From: Acidihalobacter aeolianus
GTDB taxonomy: Bacteria > Pseudomonadota > Gammaproteobacteria > DSM-5130 > Acidihalobacteraceae
Length of the DNA: 64,000 nt
Direction: 5' to 3'
Assembly: GCF_001753165.1 (NCBI RefSeq)
Contig: NZ_CP017449.1
Span: 62,001 to 126,000, forward strand
Shown here: in pieces, positions 59,400-64,000 of the stretch
Layout: each line of letters begins with the position of its first letter
Position numbering within the stretch: position 1 is the first letter of the stretch
Notes under the pieces: model-generated
Database searches by the model: none
What the model saw: only the letters and a program-made list of their open reading frames with translations
Told to the model about the DNA's origin: nothing
Program-made: the position numbers and the translations under genes

Positions 59400-59756
59400 T
59401 TATTTGCGCGCAGCTATAGGAAACTGCTGATCTAGTTCTGTGTATTCGATGTGACAGTTGCCATCAAACTGGAGGAGTATTTCATCCGTGCCGCCACGTG
59501 ATTTAGCTATCAAGCCGTTACCAACAGAGCTTACAACATTGACGTTATTCAGTTGTTTTGTGAAGGAACCTTTGTAATTCAGATTGACTGATTCAATAGA
59601 GATACATTTGTGGTCACTTTTGGTTCATGGCTTCGGCTGTAACGAGATCGCTTTTGCGTCGTTTGCGCTCATCAAAAGTTCATCGGCTTCGTGCGAGGAT
59701 ATGGCTGAGTTGTTCACGTTGTTGGTGAGCTGCCCGCCCCGTCCATTCGTGCCCAT
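59400..59756 (-). pseudogene. Small gene interrupted by an in-frame TGA (or readthrough candidate)
   Basis: On the minus strand the frame opening at ATG 59756 encodes 43 residues (MGTNGRGGQLTNNVNNSAIS...), meets TGA at 59625-59627, then continues 74 codons in the same frame to TAA 59400-59402. The second part reads as a normal protein (SVNLNYKGSFTKQ, TDEILLQFDGNCHIEYTELD). No usable start lies just after the TGA. Either a nonsense mutation broke the gene, or the first part is not real and a rare start is used. It overlaps the sigma-like gene's 3' end by 43 bases. Confidence 0.38.
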
Positions 59757-60709
59757 AAAACCGCACGTTGCTCATATTCCTGGGTTTTTCTTAAGCTCGG
59801 CTGGATTTGGTCACGCCGCCAGCGCTTGATAGTGACTGGATCCACTCCGAGGATTTTCCCAAGTTGCTTGTTATCTTCAGGGAGGCGGTATCGTTCGATC
59901 CAGTGGTTCAGTGTTTCGCTGATGCGATCGTGATATCGCGCATCAAGGTTGTCTGCCGTGGGCTTATGAATCCTCTTCGCCTCGCGGGCTCTCTCCATGA
60001 CGCTTGCGGGGACGGTTTTGGTCGCCTTGTAGAGGTAGGAGGCTAATCTCGGTTTGCCTATGCCCAGTAGGGCCGCGAAATCATTACGTGTGATTCTCAG
60101 CTCAGCGAGTATCGCCTTAAGCTCGTCATGGTCTCGTTGCCCCAACGAATCCCGCTGGTCCGTCTGTCTTTCAGATTCTGAGGGCTTGGTTGGAGCCGGT
60201 TGGCTCTGAGATAAGGTGACGATGGGTTTTGGTGCTTCGTGCGTCTGACGGAGCCTCATGTACTCAGAAAGCGCATTACCAACGTCGATGCTGTCTACGG
60301 CATCTATATCGGCTGCCGTGTCGAATTGGGCTTCTGAGAGGCGGTCGAGTAGTAACTGTCCATCGCCCTCCGAGTTCTCAAGCTCACTGAACGCGCGCTC
60401 TCGTGATTTCTTCCTCCACAGCGCGGCGCCGGTTTTTGAGAGCCAGCTATTGATGAAGGGTTCGAGTGGACGCGAAGGATCGTAGGTCTGAGCGATCTTG
60501 GCGGGTAGCGCGATTAGAACCTGTTGCGCGATGTCTTCTGAGTCGGCTTCACTGATGCCATACCGCTGGGTGAGACGGCACGCCCTGGCTCGCAACAGCG
60601 GCCAGGCACGTGCAAGCAGTGAGCGCTCAGTGGCTTGTCCTGACAAATATTCCTGAATGGCTAAAGCGAGGTTGCCCCAGGAAGGATCAGAGGCAGTGTG
60701 AGATGGCAT
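59714..60709 (-). CDS. Sigma-70 region-2-like protein with C-terminal HTH domains
   Basis: A 331-residue protein. Residues of about 25-105 (LARAWPLLRARACRLTQRYG, SEADSEDIAQQVLIALP, PFINSWLSKTGAALWRKKSR) resemble sigma-70 region 2 of ECF factors. After an acidic and glutamine-rich linker (about 105-205), two helix-turn-helix segments follow: LRITRNDFAALLGIGKPRLASYLY (about 213-236) and NKQLGKILGVDPVTIKRWRRD (about 287-307). This is not a usual sigma factor because region 4 is replaced by XRE-like units. A transcription regulator of element genes is plausible. It overlaps the preceding gene by 23 bases. Confidence 0.68.
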   Translation of the reverse strand: MPSHTASDPSWGNLALAIQEYLSGQATERSLLARAWPLLRARACRLTQRYGISEADSEDIAQQVLIALPAKIAQTYDPSRPLEPFINSWLSKTGAALWRKKSRERAFSELENSEGDGQLLLDRLSEAQFDTAADIDAVDSIDVGNALSEYMRLRQTHEAPKPIVTLSQSQPAPTKPSESERQTDQRDSLGQRDHDELKAILAELRITRNDFAALLGIGKPRLASYLYKATKTVPASVMERAREAKRIHKPTADNLDARYHDRISETLNHWIERYRLPEDNKQLGKILGVDPVTIKRWRRDQIQPSLRKTQEYEQRAVLWARMDGAGSSPTT

Positions 60710-60980
60710 ACAGAATCGCTTGTAGCTGTTCTGCTGCTGCCGGCCCTACAACAGGTAGCAGCGTGTCGTGAAGTTCAGCCACAATCGCCGCGGTGCGATC
60801 ATATGAGCAGTGATATGAAGCCATCATTTGCCTGATCCTGGCCTCCATCGAGAGCTGAGCATCCGGATCCGAGTTACTCATCACCTCGCGGCCCGTGCAA
60901 AGCACTTTGTTCAGCGATGCGGCCATAGCATCAGCGCTCGGCGGTTTTGTATTTACAAACTGTATTACCTTCGCTCCCAC
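60687..60980 (-). CDS. Small hypothetical protein
   Basis: A 97-residue protein with GTG start at 60980 (GGAGG 7 bases upstream). The sequence is helical (DAMAASLNKVLCTGREVM, MEARIRQMMASYHCSYDRTAAIVAELHDTLL). No family recognised. Its 3' end overlaps the sigma-like gene's start by 23 bases, so the two are translationally coupled and may act together. Confidence 0.58.
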   Translation of the reverse strand: MGAKVIQFVNTKPPSADAMAASLNKVLCTGREVMSNSDPDAQLSMEARIRQMMASYHCSYDRTAAIVAELHDTLLPVVGPAAAEQLQAILYAISHCL

Positions 60981-61027
60981 CTCAAGTCCTCCAACTTATG
61001 AGTGCAGTACCGATTTTGATTGGTACA

Positions 61028-63061
61028 TTAGTCTGTATTTGCTTTTGTCTGCAGGATGATCACGTATGTCCCGATTTCTTGCTTACTTTCTTTGGCCTCA
61101 AGCATGTCGCCTAATGGGCTGCCGTTCTTGATGTGCGAAAGCAAGATCTGGTAGAGGTTAGCACCTAATATCGACTTTGCTTGCTCATCAAGATAAATCC
61201 CGTATTTCTCGAACTCAGGTTCATCACATCCAACCTGTTGGTACCTAACCGTACTCTGCTTTACGGCGCGCTTGAGACTGATGTAGAGCTTCCTTAATTC
61301 AGTCCCGGAAAGTAACCGGGTTACATCGGCAACCGAGTCATGATCGGTTTGCTTTATTTCTTGCTTATCAAGTGGTTGTCTATTCTGTGCGTCGTGAATA
61401 CTGTTGTCCATTTCGGTGACAGTTTGATGTACGTCACTATTCTCAGATCGTTTATCCGGAGCACCTATACCATCATGATTCTTTGAATTATCTGGTTTTG
61501 TAGCCGCCGACTTATTGAGGTGGTTAATCCACGCGTCAGCCGACATTTGGACCTCGTCTTGTGTGAGGTCGATTGCGGTCTCGTTTTCTGCGGGCTCATG
61601 TGTCCGGGTCGTTGGTGTTGTTGATGTTGCGCTGTCTACATCGCTTCTGAATGCTGCGCGGACACCCCAGTATGGCTCGACAGTCTCAGGTATCCCGAGA
61701 CTGTCAGGTATCGCCTGACTCAGATATTTAAGCTGGCCTTCGAGTTTGACGATGATCAGGTGCTTTTGCTGGATAATTTTTGACTTCGAATCATCCTTGA
61801 TATTGACCAGCTTAAAGGTCACATTCCAATAAGCGCGCTCTTTTGAGTATGTCTGTCCGTTGTGGTTCTTGAAGAGCAGGTCGCGGTTATCCAGATTTTC
61901 CATAAGATTTACCGTTAATACATAACGGCGATCCGCAAGCTGTTTTTTGCGTTGCGCGGCATTCAAACCCAGTCGCTCCGCTAACGCGATGCGCAAAGGC
62001 TCCTCTGCCAGATAAAGCCTGTTTTTGTGCTTGTAGCCGATCCTCAGACTCGGGTTCTTCCCATTCAGACGGCCAGGGATTGCAAGCAGATCAGCAAATG
62101 CCTCGAAGACGGGATCTACCGAGTCATCCTCTTTGGTGTCTCTGGGACTCAGGATTTCACGACCTTCTTCTTTTGATGCCTGCGCATCCGCTTCACGCAA
62201 GTATTCCATGAGCGCGCGCGCGCGGTCGCTCACAGAGTTCGACATGTAGTTGGGGTGATGGTAGTGAGCGATCGCCGCTATAAGATCCTGTCGATCTTCA
62301 GCGGGGAGGTCCCATGCTTCCGGTAAGCGAGCGAGCATGAAGGAACCAAGACGGTCGTGGTCATGACGTTTTTCTACGATCAGCCCACCCTTGTCGCGTA
62401 TGTAGGTCTCTACCTTGCCGAGGTCATGCGCCATGCCAACGAGACCCACCAAGGGGTCGTCTGGGTCAAACCGATACATCGGATCATGCAGAGGATGTGT
62501 TATTTGTCCTTGCTGGTTGATGTGCGGTTCGTAGGTATGGTCTGCCGCATGAGTGACCATGTAACGACAGACGTTGCATGAGTGCTCGAACAGACTCAGG
62601 TCTGCATGCCAGCCTGAGACTGGTGCTGCAGGGGTGTCATGAGCGGCCATGACTTCTATGACTGCTTTGAGCATTGCGGCATGAGACGGATGCCCTTGCA
62701 TGCGCTGATGCCATTCATGCAATGGGTCGTCTTGCGGGAACGCCGGCGCTGCATTCTGGTGTCGTTTAGGCGCACCGAGACCTGGCGGAATAATGCCAAG
62801 CGTGGTGGTAAAACCCTGATACGTGCGTCCGCTGAGTGCCTGCTTATTTCTGAGCCGGAATGCGCCGATGACCAATGCGACGGTACCTGCGGCCGCACCC
62901 ATGGCTAGTACATCAACTGAGAGACTTTTGGTCACCCGGTCCAGCAGGTCCACTGGATCGTAGAGGTGCTTTATCTCAGATGATTTGATAAACGATAAAG
63001 CAGAGATGGACCACCAAAGGCCAGTCACAACGATCGCAGACTGAACGAGTGGATTACGCAT
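61028..63061 (-). CDS. Membrane-anchored HD-domain protein (MobH-relaxase-like HD)
   Basis: A 677-residue protein. Two N-terminal membrane helices (about residues 5-25 and 49-68) are followed by an HD phosphohydrolase-type domain with SLFEHSCNVCRYMV, GMAHDLGKVETYI (HD pair at about 213), KRHDHDRLGSF and IAHYHHP. The HS...HDLGK arrangement is like the TraI_2/MobH relaxase domain, but the extra membrane segments and the missing flanking relaxase motifs make a relaxase call unsafe. The C-terminal half is long, polar and low in recognisable motifs. ATG 63061 overlaps the preceding stop. Confidence 0.7.
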   Translation of the reverse strand: MRNPLVQSAIVVTGLWWSISALSFIKSSEIKHLYDPVDLLDRVTKSLSVDVLAMGAAAGTVALVIGAFRLRNKQALSGRTYQGFTTTLGIIPPGLGAPKRHQNAAPAFPQDDPLHEWHQRMQGHPSHAAMLKAVIEVMAAHDTPAAPVSGWHADLSLFEHSCNVCRYMVTHAADHTYEPHINQQGQITHPLHDPMYRFDPDDPLVGLVGMAHDLGKVETYIRDKGGLIVEKRHDHDRLGSFMLARLPEAWDLPAEDRQDLIAAIAHYHHPNYMSNSVSDRARALMEYLREADAQASKEEGREILSPRDTKEDDSVDPVFEAFADLLAIPGRLNGKNPSLRIGYKHKNRLYLAEEPLRIALAERLGLNAAQRKKQLADRRYVLTVNLMENLDNRDLLFKNHNGQTYSKERAYWNVTFKLVNIKDDSKSKIIQQKHLIIVKLEGQLKYLSQAIPDSLGIPETVEPYWGVRAAFRSDVDSATSTTPTTRTHEPAENETAIDLTQDEVQMSADAWINHLNKSAATKPDNSKNHDGIGAPDKRSENSDVHQTVTEMDNSIHDAQNRQPLDKQEIKQTDHDSVADVTRLLSGTELRKLYISLKRAVKQSTVRYQQVGCDEPEFEKYGIYLDEQAKSILGANLYQILLSHIKNGSPLGDMLEAKESKQEIGTYVIILQTKANTD

Positions 63062-63614
63062 CCCTATCGCGATTGCCGTGATCCGCAACGTGCCGGCTTA
63101 GAACCACGCCACCTTCTGGGTCCCATGGGGCCAGGAGTAGTGTGTAGTCACTGGCTTGTTCCAGGCACACGCCATTATTACGCGCCCACTCGCTCACCTG
63201 TGGGCTGGCAGAGTATGTGCAGTAGATTTTGCCTATGGGTTTTTCAGCATGCAGTTCTGAAAGGTGCCTCATCAGACAGGCGCGATGCTGGTGAGATGTA
63301 TCCGCGTGCAGTATGGCGACTTGAGGCTTCACTTCCATCAAGCGTCGCCTAGACAGGAGTAGAAGACCGCCCGGGCCGTATTGCGTGTGGGCTTCAAGCG
63401 CTGAGGTTCTAGCTTTCTCGGTGTTGAAGATCCAGAGCGGCATAGTCTTGTAGTTAGCCAAGGTCTGGATGCCATCCTCTAGCGCAGTCTGACCTGACTG
63501 CCTAGTGCGCTCGAGCGTATAGGAATAGGCGTCCTCACGTATCCATAAGGGGAGTTCATCGAGGTGCGGTTGCCAGGCGCAGCGAAGTGACTTGTCTAGT
63601 GGGATTACGTTCAT
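63054..63614 (-). CDS. Hypothetical protein
   Basis: A 186-residue soluble protein. Strands and helices alternate (TMPLWIFNTEKARTSALEA, GGLLLLSRRRLMEVKPQVAILHAD, GKIYCTYSASPQVSEWARNNG), consistent with an alpha/beta fold. No family recognised. It lies 6 bases after the upstream gene and overlaps the HD-protein start by 8 bases, so the three form one leftward operon. Confidence 0.55.
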   Translation of the reverse strand: MNVIPLDKSLRCAWQPHLDELPLWIREDAYSYTLERTRQSGQTALEDGIQTLANYKTMPLWIFNTEKARTSALEAHTQYGPGGLLLLSRRRLMEVKPQVAILHADTSHQHRACLMRHLSELHAEKPIGKIYCTYSASPQVSEWARNNGVCLEQASDYTLLLAPWDPEGGVVLSRHVADHGNRDRDA

Positions 63615-63620
63615 GCGGCG

Positions 63621-64000
63621 CTACAAGTCAGATGCGCTGGCAAGGCGCCTGGCTGGTGCCCCTTCTCCATGCGCATGAGCCGCATCCCTGTCTATATTGG
63701 GTGCCGGGTCTGTATTTGATGTCTCCGGCTGCGTAGCCTGTGCCTTGGCGACACGCTCAGTGCTTCGACGGGTCAGGTCTATGAAATCTAGGAGCATTTT
63801 CTTGGCCCATTCTGGGGGATAAGGAATATCGCCAGGTTCTGCTTGCAGAACATGCGGAGCGTCTATGAATACCCCGCTGTGCTGGTCGATCTTGATATTC
63901 CCTTCTATCATAACGGGTTGACCGATCTGTAAGCGCGAGGCGTACACATCCGTGTATCGGCTGACGCGTACAGGGATGGCAGCTCCATCGTCTTCTACTT
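63621..64000 (-). CDS. Hypothetical protein, partial (runs off window)
   Basis: The frame is open from 63621 to the window end without a stop, so the gene begins beyond 64000. The visible part starts with RVSRYTDVYASRLQIGQPVMIEGNI, a strand pattern like an OB-fold, followed by IPYPPEWAKKMLLDFIDLTRRS and a polar tail. An OB-fold single-strand DNA-binding role is conceivable, but no family is recognised. Confidence 0.5.
   Translation of the reverse strand, partial: VEDDGAAIPVRVSRYTDVYASRLQIGQPVMIEGNIKIDQHSGVFIDAPHVLQAEPGDIPYPPEWAKKMLLDFIDLTRRSTERVAKAQATQPETSNTDPAPNIDRDAAHAHGEGAPARRLASASDL

Noticed and set aside
1-64000. CRISPR arrays, rRNA and tRNA genes
   Set aside because: No regularly spaced direct repeats and no cloverleaf or rRNA-like stretches were seen on either strand by eye; a tRNAscan or CRISPR finder run would be decisive.

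Overview
The window reads as a large accessory replicon or integrated mobile element (conjugative plasmid, or ICE with neighbouring island) from a Gram-negative bacterium of the Pseudomonadota. The evidence is a near-complete F-type (MPF-F) type IV secretion gene set, periplasmic Dsb-like proteins, lipoproteins with lipoboxes, a Tus-like replication-terminator protein, KfrA, SSB and a chemoreceptor. No rRNA, tRNA or core metabolic operon is visible, so I cannot name the genus. No replication initiator, relaxase/coupling-protein pair, TraW, TraU, TraN or F-type TrbC was found; these presumably lie outside the window.

Layout. (1) 1-7.8 kb, G+C-rich: a defence island read rightwards, with an OLD/ABC-type ATPase (cut by the window edge) plus a TOPRIM-like DUF4276 protein, then a type III-like restriction-modification locus (mod, a nested DUF4258/zinc-finger pair, res). 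(2) 7.8-11.2 kb: a tyrosine integrase with a 12-bp inverted repeat at its promoter, abutting a diguanylate cyclase whose 5' end looks truncated. (3) 11.3-23.2 kb: element housekeeping and cargo, with RadC, small membrane proteins, a Tus-like protein with two inverted 17-bp sites upstream, an MCP chemoreceptor, DUF1173, a MoxR-type AAA+ ATPase and SSB. (4) 23.3-30.4 kb: transfer block 1 (a membrane-hydrolase/TraF fusion, TraH, TraG). (5) 30.5-32.3 kb: small exported proteins. (6) 32.4-37.9 kb: a tightly packed leftward operon rich in nuclease functions (VRR-NUC, PLD-fold, exonuclease VII XseA and XseB) together with KfrA and DUF6166. (7) 38.2-39.9 kb: a second tyrosine recombinase. (8) 40.0-52.9 kb: transfer block 2 (lipoprotein, thioredoxin-like protein, LysM protein, lytic transglycosylase, pilin, TraL-E-K-B-V-C, TrbI, S26 peptidase, PH-domain protein, DsbG). 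(9) 53.1-59.3 kb: cargo, notably a protein that looks like a beta-gamma-crystallin/aerolysin-type pore former, a GHKL ATPase, an A1S_2505-SLOG fusion and DUF3150. (10) 59.4-64 kb: leftward genes for a sigma-like regulator, an HD-domain membrane protein and uncharacterised proteins.

Working together: almost every transfer transcription unit (23.3, 40.0, 41.5, 43.2 and 51.6 kb, plus one site at 20.3 kb) begins with a palindrome of consensus ATGGTATWATACCAT, whose centre is also a TATAAT/TATTAT -10 box. This suggests one unidentified element-encoded repressor controls conjugation as a regulon. That regulon, the Tus-like module and the crystallin/aerolysin-like protein are the three most interesting items.
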